Source: PCC-6802 sp943367755
GTDB taxonomy: Bacteria; Cyanobacteriota; Cyanobacteriia; Pseudanabaenales; Pseudanabaenaceae
Direction: 5' to 3'
DNA length: 64,000 nucleotides
Assembly: GCA_943367755.1 (NCBI GenBank)
Contig: CALRKB020000024.1
Span: 4,780 to 68,779 of the forward strand
Shown: positions 26,389 to 35,388 of the stretch, piece by piece
How the letters are laid out: each line of letters begins with the position of its first letter
How positions within the stretch are numbered: position 1 is the stretch's first letter
Position numbers and translations under genes: made by a program
The notes under the pieces: generated by a model
The model's database searches: none
Seen by the model: only the letters and a program-made list of their open reading frames with translations
What the model was told of the DNA's origin: nothing

Positions 26389-26736
26389 ATGGCACAGCAG
26401 GCAGTTGGCGCACTGGAAACAAAGGGTTTTCCAGGGGTTTTGGCGGCAGCAGATGCTATGGTAAAAGCCGGTCGGGTAACTTTAGTCGGTTATCTTAGAT
26501 GTGGTAGCGCCAGGTTTTGCGTCATGATTCGAGGCGATGTGTCGGAAGTAAAAGCCTCAATGGACGCGGGCATAGTTGCAGCAGAAACTGCCTATGGTGG
26601 AGTATTGGAGACGTGGGTAATTATTCCTCGTCCCCATGAAAATGTTGTGGCAGTTCTGCCGATCGATTTCACGGCTGAAGTAGAGTTATATCGTCAGGCA
26701 GCAGAAGGCATGAGGCTACCAGGTAGATCGTCATAA
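26389..26736 (+). CDS. ccmK4: Carboxysome shell hexamer protein CcmK4
   Basis: A 115-residue BMC-domain shell protein. Family sequence A-V-G-A-L-E-T-K-G-F-P-G-V-L-A-A-A-D-A-M is followed by the pore loop R-C-G-S-A-R, T-W-V-I-I-P-R-P-H-E-N-V-V-A-V-L-P-I-D-F, and the CcmK4-type C-terminal extension A-A-E-G-M. It forms mixed hexamers with CcmK3 in other species. AAGGAG lies ten bases before the start. The transporter gene that follows is only 41 bases away but functionally unrelated. Confidence 0.88.
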   Translation: MAQQAVGALETKGFPGVLAAADAMVKAGRVTLVGYLRCGSARFCVMIRGDVSEVKASMDAGIVAAETAYGGVLETWVIIPRPHENVVAVLPIDFTAEVELYRQAAEGMRLPGRSS

Positions 26737-26777
26737 TGCTCAAGTAATTTTAAGAGTAATTCAACTGCATCTAGCTT

Positions 26778-27896
26778 GTGGCAAATAACAAAGAACTAAT
26801 CTGGCGCTATCTCAGACGTGGTTTGATTGCCCTACTAGTAATCTACCTCGTTTATTCGCTCAGGCAGACTGTGCAGTTAATGCTGATCAGTTTGTTTTTT
26901 GCGGCGGCAATCTCTCCCCTTGTAGAAACGATGGAGAGATATGGCATCCGCCGAGGCGCAGCGATCGCGATTATCTACTTTGTCTTATTACTGGTGTTGG
27001 TGCTAACGGTAGCACCTGCACCAAGAATTTTGGTGGAACTTGGTCAGTTTTTCACCAACTTGCCCGAGCTGGTAAAGCAGATTCCGATGCCAACACAGCC
27101 ATTCTTAAATATCGATCCGCAGCGGCTTAACGAGCTAATCCAACCTAAGGTAATTTTGGATAACGTCCAAGCCTTTGGGCAAGGGTTGGCTAGTCAGACT
27201 TTCAACTTCACGCTTAGCTTGGTGAATGCACTTGGGATAACTTTGCTCAGTATGTTGATCACCGGCTACATGGTGGTTAATGCTAAAGAGCTATTACGTA
27301 AAGTGCTGAGGCCTTTTTCCCCAGAGGTGCGTGCCGAAGTCTATACATTAATTCCTCCGATTACTCGCTGCTTGGGTGCTTATGTGGTGGGACGCATTGG
27401 TACGTCTGCCTTATTGGGATTTTGTACATTTCTGACACTGGAGTTTTTAAAGGTGCCATTTGCAGGGGCACTTGGCTTACTAGTGGCGGTTGCTAACCTG
27501 ATCCCTTTTGTCGGGCCAATCTTGGGTTTAATTCCCATGGTAATTGCGGCGTGGGGTCTGGGGGGCTGGGTGGTATTTGCCGTTCTTGCTATATCTTTTA
27601 CATTGCAGCAGATTGAGGCATTTGTCTTGCAACCGTGGCTGGTGGGGCCATATCTCAATCTGGACCCATTTGAGTTATTGCTTTCGATCATCGTCGGTGC
27701 GGAACTGATGGGTGTGGTTGGGGCATTAATTGCGCCTCCAGTGGCTGGAGTTGGCCGCATTATTTTCAACCATTTCTATGGACATAAATTTATGCCTGAG
27801 GAACCAGCAGATTTAGCTGTAAAAGCTCTACCACTAGATCGTAGTGATAAGGATAGGGTAGATAGGGTAGACAGAGCAGATAGGGCAGACACATAG
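26778..27896 (+). CDS. AI-2E/PerM-family transporter
   Basis: A 372-residue polytopic membrane protein with about eight helices and the family hallmarks P-F-V-G-P-I-L-G-L-I-P (about 240) and P-x-L-x-L-x-P-F. The substrate in cyanobacteria is unknown; quorum-signal export and ion exchange have both been assigned to family members. Translation starts at GTG 26778, as no upstream ATG fits. The C-terminal tail is a degenerate charged repeat (D-R-V-D-R-V-D-R-A-D-R-A-D) from a 9-10 base DNA repeat. Confidence 0.85.
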   Translation: MANNKELIWRYLRRGLIALLVIYLVYSLRQTVQLMLISLFFAAAISPLVETMERYGIRRGAAIAIIYFVLLLVLVLTVAPAPRILVELGQFFTNLPELVKQIPMPTQPFLNIDPQRLNELIQPKVILDNVQAFGQGLASQTFNFTLSLVNALGITLLSMLITGYMVVNAKELLRKVLRPFSPEVRAEVYTLIPPITRCLGAYVVGRIGTSALLGFCTFLTLEFLKVPFAGALGLLVAVANLIPFVGPILGLIPMVIAAWGLGGWVVFAVLAISFTLQQIEAFVLQPWLVGPYLNLDPFELLLSIIVGAELMGVVGALIAPPVAGVGRIIFNHFYGHKFMPEEPADLAVKALPLDRSDKDRVDRVDRADRADT

Positions 27897-27929
27897 GTTT
27901 GTCCATACAGCGATCGCCAAATAGCGAAA

Positions 27930-29234
27930 TCAAGAGTTCCCTAGTGCTAAGTCCAGGCTACGTTGAGCATCTGCCAAGGCTTCGGCAGGCGTGCTCTTTT
28001 GCAACAAAGTTGCTTCGATCGCGCGACCAACACTTTCAGAAATACGCGGATAGTCGGGCGAAAGTGGGCGTGATTTTGCCGATCGCATTTGCTTGAGAAA
28101 GACCTCAACCATAGGTTGCTGCTTAATATATGCTGCATAGGCAGAACTGCGCTGCGAGTCTAAGTTGATCGGTAAATAACCCGTCTGCTTAGCCCATTCC
28201 GTTTGGAATTCTTCACTGATCACAAATTCCGCAAATTTCCAGGCAGCAGCTTCTCGTGCAGGCGTACTTTTAAACAGAAATAGATTCTCACCACCAATTG
28301 TGGTAGCAGGATAGCGATCTTGAGGAATTGGCATCACATCAAAGTCGATTTTTTTCTGAGTCATAAAGCGCAATGCCCACGAGCCACTAATTTGCATTGC
28401 CACCTTACCCGACACAAAATTATCTTCTTCGTAACCGCGCTCTGGCTGAGACAGGAGTGCCGAGTCATTTTTGATTAAATCTTGCCATAGTTGCAGGGCG
28501 GCTTGGGCTTCGGGTGTAGCTAATTGTGGTCGGTTGTCTTTAATCAGTTTGCCCCCCGCACTCCAAAGAAACGGAGACCAAATAAATACGGTAAATTCGC
28601 CTTTGCCCAGTGGTAGGAAGATGCCGCGTTGGTCAATGCGTCCATCACCATCTTGATCTATGGTTAACTTCTGCGCCACCTGACGTAGTTCTGCCCAGGT
28701 TTGGGGTAATTTCTCGATGCCTGCGGCTTTAAACAGACTGGGACGATAAAAAATACCAATATTGTTGGTGGCAAATGGAACTGACCAGATGCGATCTCGC
28801 CACTGCATTGTGGGTAAAAGAGCTGGATCGATGCGATCGCGCAGGGGAGATTTGGCCAACAGATCGTCCAAGGGGCGCAATGCATCGAGTTCCACCAGGC
28901 GTCCCGTTAAGGTGGATGTGTACCAAAGCAAATCCGGTGCTGCATTACCCACCACTGCCGATAGGATCTTGGGAATTTGCTGATCGCTTTGCCCCGCATA
29001 TATAGACTCAACCAAGATATCGTTCTGGCTGCGATTAAACTTATCGACTAATTTCTGGAGTACCTCGCGATTGGTAGGAGGGTTAATGCCTTGCCAAAAT
29101 GTAATGTGGGTTTTGCCGTCGCTGGGGCCGAAAGCAAACCGAGAATCGCTGCCACAACTAACCATACCTAAGCTCAAGCTTAGTAAAAGTACCAATATTC
29201 CTACTTTCTGCCAGAACTTTATGATCATCAGCAC
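27930..29234 (-). CDS. ABC sugar transporter substrate-binding lipoprotein (family 1)
   Basis: A 434-residue periplasmic lipoprotein. The signal sequence ends in the lipobox G-M-V-S-C, with Cys27 as the lipidated residue. The body has family-1 solute-binding motifs: I-T-F-W-Q-G near residue 45, G-K-V-A-M-Q-I-S-G-S-W near 278, and A-A-W-K-F-A-E-F near 345. The substrate is probably an oligosaccharide or polyol. No permease or ATPase gene is adjacent, so the rest of the transporter must be elsewhere. Confidence 0.88.
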   Translation of the reverse strand: MLMIIKFWQKVGILVLLLSLSLGMVSCGSDSRFAFGPSDGKTHITFWQGINPPTNREVLQKLVDKFNRSQNDILVESIYAGQSDQQIPKILSAVVGNAAPDLLWYTSTLTGRLVELDALRPLDDLLAKSPLRDRIDPALLPTMQWRDRIWSVPFATNNIGIFYRPSLFKAAGIEKLPQTWAELRQVAQKLTIDQDGDGRIDQRGIFLPLGKGEFTVFIWSPFLWSAGGKLIKDNRPQLATPEAQAALQLWQDLIKNDSALLSQPERGYEEDNFVSGKVAMQISGSWALRFMTQKKIDFDVMPIPQDRYPATTIGGENLFLFKSTPAREAAAWKFAEFVISEEFQTEWAKQTGYLPINLDSQRSSAYAAYIKQQPMVEVFLKQMRSAKSRPLSPDYPRISESVGRAIEATLLQKSTPAEALADAQRSLDLALGNS

Positions 29235-29430
29235 TCATTTTTAGCCATTATGACTGTATACCAGCTTCGCTAAAATCGTAGCATTGAGGACTTATGTCAT
29301 TATTAGGGCTTATGGATCGCCAACCAAGAACTCAAGTTTTTGCGGCAAAGCTAAAGTCATTTAAAGATGACTAAACAGCAACTCAAAACAAATTGTTTCA
29401 AAGGTTTGAGCTTTTGCGTAAATCCTAATT

Positions 29431-31191
29431 ATGAGAGATGCGAAGCGAAATATGCCAACTTCAAAGATCGCCAGATGGCTACTGCTGATGCTGGCCGCTA
29501 GCGGTGTAGCTGGCTTTATCTTAGTTCTGCGGTTGTTGGGCTGGCTGCAAACCTGGGAGTTGAGCATGTTCGATCGCTTTATCAGTCTGCGCCCACCAGT
29601 ACCCAGAGACGATCGCATTCTAATTGTCGGAGTTAATGAGTCAGACCTGCGCAAACTCGGTAAATGGCCAATCTCTGATGCGGTGCTAGCCCAGGCATTA
29701 ACTAATCTCAAAAAATCTCAACCCCGCGCCATTGGCCTAGATATCTTTCGCGATCTACCCGTAGAACCAGGTCATGCAGCACTCCAAACCGTATTTCAAA
29801 ACACTCCCAATCTGATTGGAGTAGAAAAAAAGGTAAGTGATATGTATAGCGCTGCTGTTGCGCCGCCGCCGATCTTGCAAAAGTTAGGGCAGGTTGGCTT
29901 GGCCGATGCCGTGCTCGATCCCGATGGCAGACAGCGCCGTAGTCTACTTTATCTCACGGACGCTGATAGTTCGTTCCATGAGAGTTTAGGATTGAAGCTA
30001 GCTCTCATCTATCTGTCGGCAAGTGATATCCTCCCTGAGGCGGGAGCGAATAACGAACTAAAGCTCAAACAGACTATATTCAGACGCTTTCAAGCCCTTG
30101 ATGGTGGTTATGTGCAAGCAGATGATGGTGGATATCAAATCTTGCTCAACTGGCGTGGACCTTCGGGTAGTTTTGCTACTGTCTCACTCTTAGACGTACT
30201 GCAAGATCGGGTATCGCCGCAGTTAATCCGCGATCGCATCGTGTTAATCGGCCATAACGCCGCCAGTATCAAAGATTTTGTCCTCACACCCTATAGTGTT
30301 GCCTCAGATCGCACTACACCAGAGAATATGACTGGCGTGGAAGTACAGGCAAACTTAACCAGTCATATTGTCAGTGCCGTTCTCGATCGTCGCGCAGCAA
30401 TTCAGGTTTGGGATGAATGGCTGGAATGGTTGTGGATTTTGGGATGGGCCACTATCGGTGCAGTATTAAGCTGGAACCTGCGATCTGTCCATGCGATCGC
30501 CCTATTTGGATCGTTAACTGGAGTGGGACTAACCGCTAGTTGCTTTCTCGCCTTATTGGCGGGGTGGTGGATACCTGTCGTGCCTTCCGGTATGGCTTTA
30601 CTGGTTACCATTGTCGCGATCGTGGCTTACAAAAATCAATCCCTCAACCATGCCAATAAACAGTTGCAGCAGTTAGCTATGGTTGATAGCCTGACGCAGT
30701 TAGCTAATCGTCGTCATTTTGATGAGTTTTTATGGCAACAGTGGCAACATATGTCACGCCAAAGCGATAAACTACCGCTTTCGCTTATTCTCTGTGATAT
30801 AGATTTCTTTAAAGCTTATAACGATACCTACGGTCATCAGTCTGGAGATACTTGCATCAAAGCAGTTACCCTGGCAATCAAAAACGTATTGCAGCGCTCC
30901 ACGGACTTAGCATGCCGCTATGGAGGTGAAGAGTTCGCGATCGTTCTCCCTAATACCGATAGCGAAGGAGCAATAAAGATCGCCGAGAAAATTAGAGCTG
31001 AGCTAAAGGCGCTGGCCATTCCGCACGAGAGTTCTAGCATTAATAAATACGTCACAGTCAGCATGGGGGTATCAACGACTATTCCTCAACCTCAAATATC
31101 ACCTGCATCACTAATTGCTGCTACCGATCGCTTGCTTTACAAAGCGAAACAACTAGGTCGTGATTGTTTCGTGATCGACACCTTAGAATAA
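29431..31191 (+). CDS. CHASE2-domain diguanylate cyclase
   Basis: A 586-residue membrane sensor that makes cyclic di-GMP. After an N-terminal helix (about 14-36) comes an extracytoplasmic CHASE2 domain (about 45-325; D-D-R-I-L-I-V-G-V, A-I-G-L-D-I-F-R-D, L-L-N-W-R-G-P, R-D-R-I-V-L-I-G), then three membrane helices (about 335-410). The GGDEF domain follows, with active site G-G-E-E-F at 498-502 and an intact inhibitory I-site R-S-T-D at 489-492. So the enzyme is expected to be active and product-inhibited. Signal unknown. It reads toward the DUF928 gene with 25 bases between. Confidence 0.92.
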   Translation: MRDAKRNMPTSKIARWLLLMLAASGVAGFILVLRLLGWLQTWELSMFDRFISLRPPVPRDDRILIVGVNESDLRKLGKWPISDAVLAQALTNLKKSQPRAIGLDIFRDLPVEPGHAALQTVFQNTPNLIGVEKKVSDMYSAAVAPPPILQKLGQVGLADAVLDPDGRQRRSLLYLTDADSSFHESLGLKLALIYLSASDILPEAGANNELKLKQTIFRRFQALDGGYVQADDGGYQILLNWRGPSGSFATVSLLDVLQDRVSPQLIRDRIVLIGHNAASIKDFVLTPYSVASDRTTPENMTGVEVQANLTSHIVSAVLDRRAAIQVWDEWLEWLWILGWATIGAVLSWNLRSVHAIALFGSLTGVGLTASCFLALLAGWWIPVVPSGMALLVTIVAIVAYKNQSLNHANKQLQQLAMVDSLTQLANRRHFDEFLWQQWQHMSRQSDKLPLSLILCDIDFFKAYNDTYGHQSGDTCIKAVTLAIKNVLQRSTDLACRYGGEEFAIVLPNTDSEGAIKIAEKIRAELKALAIPHESSSINKYVTVSMGVSTTIPQPQISPASLIAATDRLLYKAKQLGRDCFVIDTLE

Positions 31192-31216
31192 GAGCTATGC
31201 CCAAGGTTCTCCTACT

Positions 31217-31990
31217 ATGTTCGCTAACCACCAACCAGCAAAACAGCTAATCCCAAAGGCGATCGCTACAATCGCAGGCACTAGCACATTGTTATTGCTG
31301 CAAGCCTCTCTGCCAAATTTCCCTCTGACTCAATTACCAGGTTTATCGCCCTTTAACGCTCTGTTAACTTCTGAGGCGATCGCCTCGTCACGACGACGCA
31401 TTACCTATGTACCACCCAATTATGGGTCACCCAGGCGAACTACCAGCAATGCCTCACGGGGCTGTGATAATTTAGCCGAGTTCTCTCTCTATTTGCTAGC
31501 TCCCAAAGATCATGTAGGTGTGACAACATTAGATCGTCCCTCATTTTTTTGGTATATCTCAGCCGCATCTGAAGTGCCTGTAGAATTTGCACTGGTAGAA
31601 GAGGGAGTGCCGAAGCCTTTGTGGAAACAGAAATTGAATGTACAAAAAGCAGGTGTAATGAGGATTACCATCCCACAGGATGCGCCACCACTATTAGCGG
31701 GTCGAGACTATAAATGGTCAGTGAGATCGATCTGCAATCCGATTTCACCTTCCGCTGCACCACCTCACATTAGTTGGATTCGGAGAGTTCCATTGGCAGC
31801 AGAATTACAACATCAATTAAGAGAATCCACTTCAGAGCGCGATCGCGCGTTCCTATATGCCAAAGCGGGTATATGGTATGACGCCGTTGCTACGACCATC
31901 CAATCAACTGGAGATCGCGGTCAGCCTAGTCAAGTTACCCTGACAGCCGAACTGCGATCTCTGCTCGCTCAAGTAGGGCTATCACAATAG
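31217..31990 (+). CDS. DUF928 exported protein
   Basis: A 257-residue protein with an N-terminal signal sequence (hydrophobic residues about 12-30). The DUF928 body shows R-G-C-D, S-L-Y-L-L-A-P-K-D-H-V-G-V-T-T-L-D-R-P-S-F-F-W-Y and R-D-Y-K-W-S-V-R-S-I-C. The family is common in cyanobacteria, often next to CHASE2 or CHAT genes, and has no established function. Its position 25 bases after the CHASE2 cyclase fits that association and may mean it modulates the sensor domain. Confidence 0.82.
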   Translation: MFANHQPAKQLIPKAIATIAGTSTLLLLQASLPNFPLTQLPGLSPFNALLTSEAIASSRRRITYVPPNYGSPRRTTSNASRGCDNLAEFSLYLLAPKDHVGVTTLDRPSFFWYISAASEVPVEFALVEEGVPKPLWKQKLNVQKAGVMRITIPQDAPPLLAGRDYKWSVRSICNPISPSAAPPHISWIRRVPLAAELQHQLRESTSERDRAFLYAKAGIWYDAVATTIQSTGDRGQPSQVTLTAELRSLLAQVGLSQ

Positions 31991-31993
31991 CCT

Positions 31994-32155
31994 CTAAACG
32001 GCTAAGAATTTGGTAATGAATTTCTCCGTTTCTGCCTTTTTGCTGCTGGCATTGGTATCTACTTGTGAAGTACCTACAATTATCTCTCCATCCAGGGGAA
32101 TTTTTTCGCCTGCGGTAACAGTGATGGTTTCCCCTACTTTGACCCGATCGGGTGA
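31994..32155 (-). pseudogene. Internal fragment of a heavy-metal P-type ATPase, with an internal deletion
   Basis: The minus strand encodes V-K-V-G-E-T-I-T-V-T-A-G-E-K-I-P-L-D-G-E-I-I-V-G-T-S-Q-V-D-T, the actuator-domain segment of CadA/ZntA-type metal pumps. It then jumps to S-S-K-K-A-E-T-E-K-F-I-T-K-F, which normally lies some 20-30 residues further on. The T-G-E-S catalytic loop has been deleted between them. Nothing of the phosphorylation domain remains nearby. The fragment meets a transposase fragment at about 32155. Confidence 0.7.
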
Positions 32156-32159
32156 AGAT

Positions 32160-32324
32160 GACTCTCGAATTCGCACAGGTCACGCTCCAGAAAATATGAC
32201 GTTGATTCGCAAGATTGCCCTCAACTTACTTGCCAAAGAAACCTCTTCTAAGGTTAGTAAAAAGGCGAAACGGCTCAAAGCTGGTTGGGATAACGATTTT
32301 CTCATTCGGGTTCCGCTAGCTTGA
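32160..32324 (+). pseudogene. C-terminal fragment of an ISAs1-family transposase
   Basis: The plus strand encodes S-R-I-R-T-G-H-A-P-E-N-M followed by I-R-K-I-A-L-N-L-L and R-L-K-A-G-W-D-N-D-F-L, the end of ISAs1-type transposases, with the natural stop at 32322-32324. The N-terminal catalytic part and the terminal repeats are missing. It adjoins the P-type ATPase fragment, so an insertion-sequence-mediated deletion probably destroyed the metal-pump gene. Confidence 0.75.
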
Positions 32325-32349
32325 GTATGCGTTTGCCCTGCCTATTTCA

Positions 32350-34056
32350 CTAATAATAGCCACCTGACTTGCGATAATGAACCGCCGTCAGGCCATTGTC
32401 CTGCAAAACCTTACCTTTCTCGATTACAGCATATATAAGCCAATGATCGCCGCATTCCATGCGTTGGGCAGTTTGGCACTCCAAATAGGCTAGTGCATCG
32501 GTCAAGATCGGTGAGCCATTACTAGCTAATTCTGTATTGACATCTTTAAAGCGATCTTCACCAGGGGCAAACTTCTTTATGAAGTGTTTGCGCAGCATTT
32601 TGCCCTGTTCCAAAATGTTGAGCACAAAGCGATCGCCTTCGTGCATGTACGATTCGATCGCCCGATCCTTCGCAACAGCGATCGTCATTCCTGGTGGATT
32701 GAAAGTAGCCTGGGCTACCCATGATGCTAGCATTGCCGACGAAACGTCGCCTTTTTTAGTAGTAACTACACACAAAGAACCAACAATCCGCCCTACGGCT
32801 TGCTCCACCGTGCTACCGGGATTGAGCGTGGTCCTCACTTTCTTGATTTCCTTGAGACCTTGGGCAAAATCTGTTCCCGTTTCCTCGCATAGTTGCAGGA
32901 TCGCATCGGTGGGTGTGAACTTGGCTCGAATTGGCTCAAAAGCCAGTGTATAGCCGGCATCCTTCAGCTTATCGGCAATAATATCAATGCCCTCACCACT
33001 CCAGCCAAAGGAACCAAATACTCCAGCAGGAGAACTTTTGGGCGCGGTGGAGATCACAATACCAAGGGCAGTTTGGACTTGGGTTGGTAAGTGTCCAGCC
33101 AGAGTAGGCGAACCCATCATAAAACCTGAAGCCTTCTCAACCGCCGTTTTGATCTCATCTGGTGTAGCGGCTTCGCAGTTGATTGATTCTACTGATACAC
33201 CCGCTTTGGTAATGCCGCGTGCGATCGCATCAGCAAGGGTAGTGGTATTACCGTAGGCAGAGGCGTAGAGCAAGGCTACAGAAATATTTTGCTGTTTCTG
33301 CACCTCACTCCACTGGCCGTATAGTTTGACCAGCTCGTGTAATCCATAGCGCAACATGGGGCCATGCCCAGGTGCATAGAAACTGGTAGGCAACTCACTA
33401 ATCTTATCGATCGCTGCTTCAACTTGGCGTGTTTGATTTGCCATCAGACAGTCAAAATAGTAGCGGCGATCGCTCAAATAATGCTGCCAACCTTCATCAA
33501 ATACTTGATCGCCACAGACATGGGCACCAAAAAGCTTGTCAGTAAAGAGAATGCAGCTCTTGGCATCATAGGTGCAGAGAGCATCAGGCCAGCGGGGTGT
33601 GGAAGTAGGGATGAATTGGATCACATGTTCCATGCCCAGATCGAGCGTTTCCTCACCCCGTACCACCATAATATCGATCTCATGATCGGAAATGGCATTG
33701 CGCAGGGCGATCGCACCAGGATTAGTACAGATCAGAGTAATGCGATCGTTTAACTCTAATAATGCCTTAATTGTATCAATCCGGTTGGGGTTGATATGCC
33801 CCAAGATCACGTAGTCTAAATTGGCGATCGGGATGCGTCTTTGCAACTCTTCTAAGAAAATTTGTGTAAACGTGCCGCCGGGCGGATCGATCAGGGCAGT
33901 GCGCTCCGCCTGGATTAAAAATGAGTTCGCTGTTGTACCTTTTTCGAGGGCATACTCAATCTCAAATCGGAGACGTTTCCAGCTACGCGAACGAATCGCC
34001 AGTGTTTCCAGACCGATGGACATGACCTGAACGTCACGAGGCTTAGTTGGTATCAT
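32350..34056 (-). CDS. flv1: Flavodiiron protein Flv1 (non-canonical metal site)
   Basis: A 568-residue protein with a beta-lactamase-like diiron domain, a flavodoxin domain (about 255-400) and the cyanobacteria-specific C-terminal flavin reductase (about 420-568). With Flv3 it reduces oxygen to water after photosystem I. The first metal-ligand motif reads H87-I-N89-P-N91-R92 instead of H-x-E-x-D-H, the altered site typical of Flv1/Flv2-type subunits. The N-terminus K-P-R-D-V-Q-V and R-F-E-I-E-Y-A-L-E-K-G-T-T fit Flv1. The Flv3 partner lies upstream on the same strand. Confidence 0.85.
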   Translation of the reverse strand: MIPTKPRDVQVMSIGLETLAIRSRSWKRLRFEIEYALEKGTTANSFLIQAERTALIDPPGGTFTQIFLEELQRRIPIANLDYVILGHINPNRIDTIKALLELNDRITLICTNPGAIALRNAISDHEIDIMVVRGEETLDLGMEHVIQFIPTSTPRWPDALCTYDAKSCILFTDKLFGAHVCGDQVFDEGWQHYLSDRRYYFDCLMANQTRQVEAAIDKISELPTSFYAPGHGPMLRYGLHELVKLYGQWSEVQKQQNISVALLYASAYGNTTTLADAIARGITKAGVSVESINCEAATPDEIKTAVEKASGFMMGSPTLAGHLPTQVQTALGIVISTAPKSSPAGVFGSFGWSGEGIDIIADKLKDAGYTLAFEPIRAKFTPTDAILQLCEETGTDFAQGLKEIKKVRTTLNPGSTVEQAVGRIVGSLCVVTTKKGDVSSAMLASWVAQATFNPPGMTIAVAKDRAIESYMHEGDRFVLNILEQGKMLRKHFIKKFAPGEDRFKDVNTELASNGSPILTDALAYLECQTAQRMECGDHWLIYAVIEKGKVLQDNGLTAVHYRKSGGYY

Positions 34057-34152
34057 CTGTTTTGACTCCTTTAGTTGATTTTAGATCTCAGCAGGTCATG
34101 TCATGGGCATGGCAGTGAGAAATCCTCACGCATCTAGATTGCAGGGAAGCGA

Positions 34153-35109
34153 TCAGACTAATTCGCGCAGCTTCACTTGATACTCTTCCTGCGTGATTCG
34201 ACCTGCTTCTAGCTCTGCACTTAAAGCCTGCATCTGCGGCTCTAGTTCTTTTTGCTTGGCCGCGATCGCCGCTTCATTTTGCTTATAGATCACATCGCCT
34301 TCCTGCTTCGCCTTTTTGAAGGCTGCCTTTAAGCTCATGGCATCCATTTGGCAATCAAGCGCGAAGTATTGATTGGCCACTTTGCCAATTGCCCAGGTAC
34401 TGGCAAAGGCTGTGGCGGCACCGACGGCACTACCAAAAACAGGTACTAGTTTGGCTAGGTTACTAACCGCAATCCGCGCGCCAGTCCAGCCAATACTGCC
34501 GAATAATGCTTTCTTTAAATCGGCCCGCGAGCGATCGTATCCCCAGCGCTCGCCAATATTTTGCACCATATCCAATTGACTCCAGTAAATGTATAGATCG
34601 ACAGCGATCGCAATACCTGGAAATGGGAAAGCTCCCAGCACCGCGTTGAGAAAGCAAAAGTCTCTAATCTCATTATCGACTTCGATTTCGCGCTTAGCAG
34701 AGTCGGTAATTTGCTTAACTTGTTTAGGAAAAGAACTTCTCTCCGCCTTGCATTGGAGGTCGTGAATTCTCTCCTTCTTCTCCCATAGCCCAAAACCAGC
34801 AAAGGAATTAGCAATTTTATACAGGAGTTCCTGTTCCTCAACGCTACAGTTACCGTCAACATTTGCCATCGTGTAGGCAGACTGATAGACCAATTCTTGA
34901 GCCGTTGAACTGCTAATTTGCCCTAGGAGTTCATCGACGTTCATTTGTTCGTTCAGTAGGCTTTCTACAGTCACGCCTTCTGGCAATTGAATCTCGTTAA
35001 AAGCCTCAGCAAGGCTGCTACACTCTTCATCCAGTAGTTGGCCATCTGCTTGAGCCATGCATACAAGCACCTTAAAACATGACAGAACTTCTTGTTGATT
35101 TACTGACAC
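34153..35109 (-). CDS. TerB-like protein of unknown function between flv3 and flv1
   Basis: A 318-residue protein. Residues of about 5-105 have two acidic helical segments (A-D-G-Q-L-L-D-E-E, N-V-D-G-N-C-S-V-E-E) like the TerB/DjlA N-terminal fold. Residues 150-245 contain Gly/Ala-rich hydrophobic stretches, and 265-318 form a charged coil ending in a SHOCT-like E-A-G-R-I-T-Q-E-E-Y. Function unknown. It is co-directional with both flavodiiron genes but separated from flv3 by 279 bases containing hairpin repeats, so co-transcription is uncertain. Confidence 0.6.
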   Translation of the reverse strand: MSVNQQEVLSCFKVLVCMAQADGQLLDEECSSLAEAFNEIQLPEGVTVESLLNEQMNVDELLGQISSSTAQELVYQSAYTMANVDGNCSVEEQELLYKIANSFAGFGLWEKKERIHDLQCKAERSSFPKQVKQITDSAKREIEVDNEIRDFCFLNAVLGAFPFPGIAIAVDLYIYWSQLDMVQNIGERWGYDRSRADLKKALFGSIGWTGARIAVSNLAKLVPVFGSAVGAATAFASTWAIGKVANQYFALDCQMDAMSLKAAFKKAKQEGDVIYKQNEAAIAAKQKELEPQMQALSAELEAGRITQEEYQVKLRELV

Positions 35110-35184
35110 AATCGTGCTCCTTATCTAAATCTAATACTAATAGGACTTATGCATAGTGCTACATCGAAAACGGGAAAGGGGAGT

Positions 35185-35220
35185 TTGAGGGCTTTGCCCT
35201 CAATTGGGGCGCAGCCCCAA
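35185..35220. repeat. Double hairpin intergenic repeat
   Basis: Two perfect palindromic hairpins side by side: TTGAGGGC...GCCCTCAA (35185-35203) and TTGGGGC...GCCCCAA (35204-35220). Such G/C-rich palindromes ending in CAGCCCCAAACCCC recur between genes in some filamentous cyanobacteria. It lies between flv3 and the TerB-like gene and may act as a terminator or RNA-stability element. Confidence 0.65.
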
Positions 35221-35388
35221 ACCCCACAAATCAAGGTTTTCTTTTTCCATTGCGTAAGTTCTGACATATTTCTAGCAAAACACTAGAAACATGTCTGTCA
35301 ACAAACATACCCGCCATTTTAGCTACTCTGCGGAGCAACAGGGCAAATACTTAAGCTGTAAGGAGAAATTTGTGGGCGGGCTGCTTGG

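Noticed and set aside
32010..32159. N-terminal half of a 104-codon plus-strand frame
   Set aside because: It is the reverse complement of the P-type ATPase fragment; only the part after 32160 is transposase-derived.
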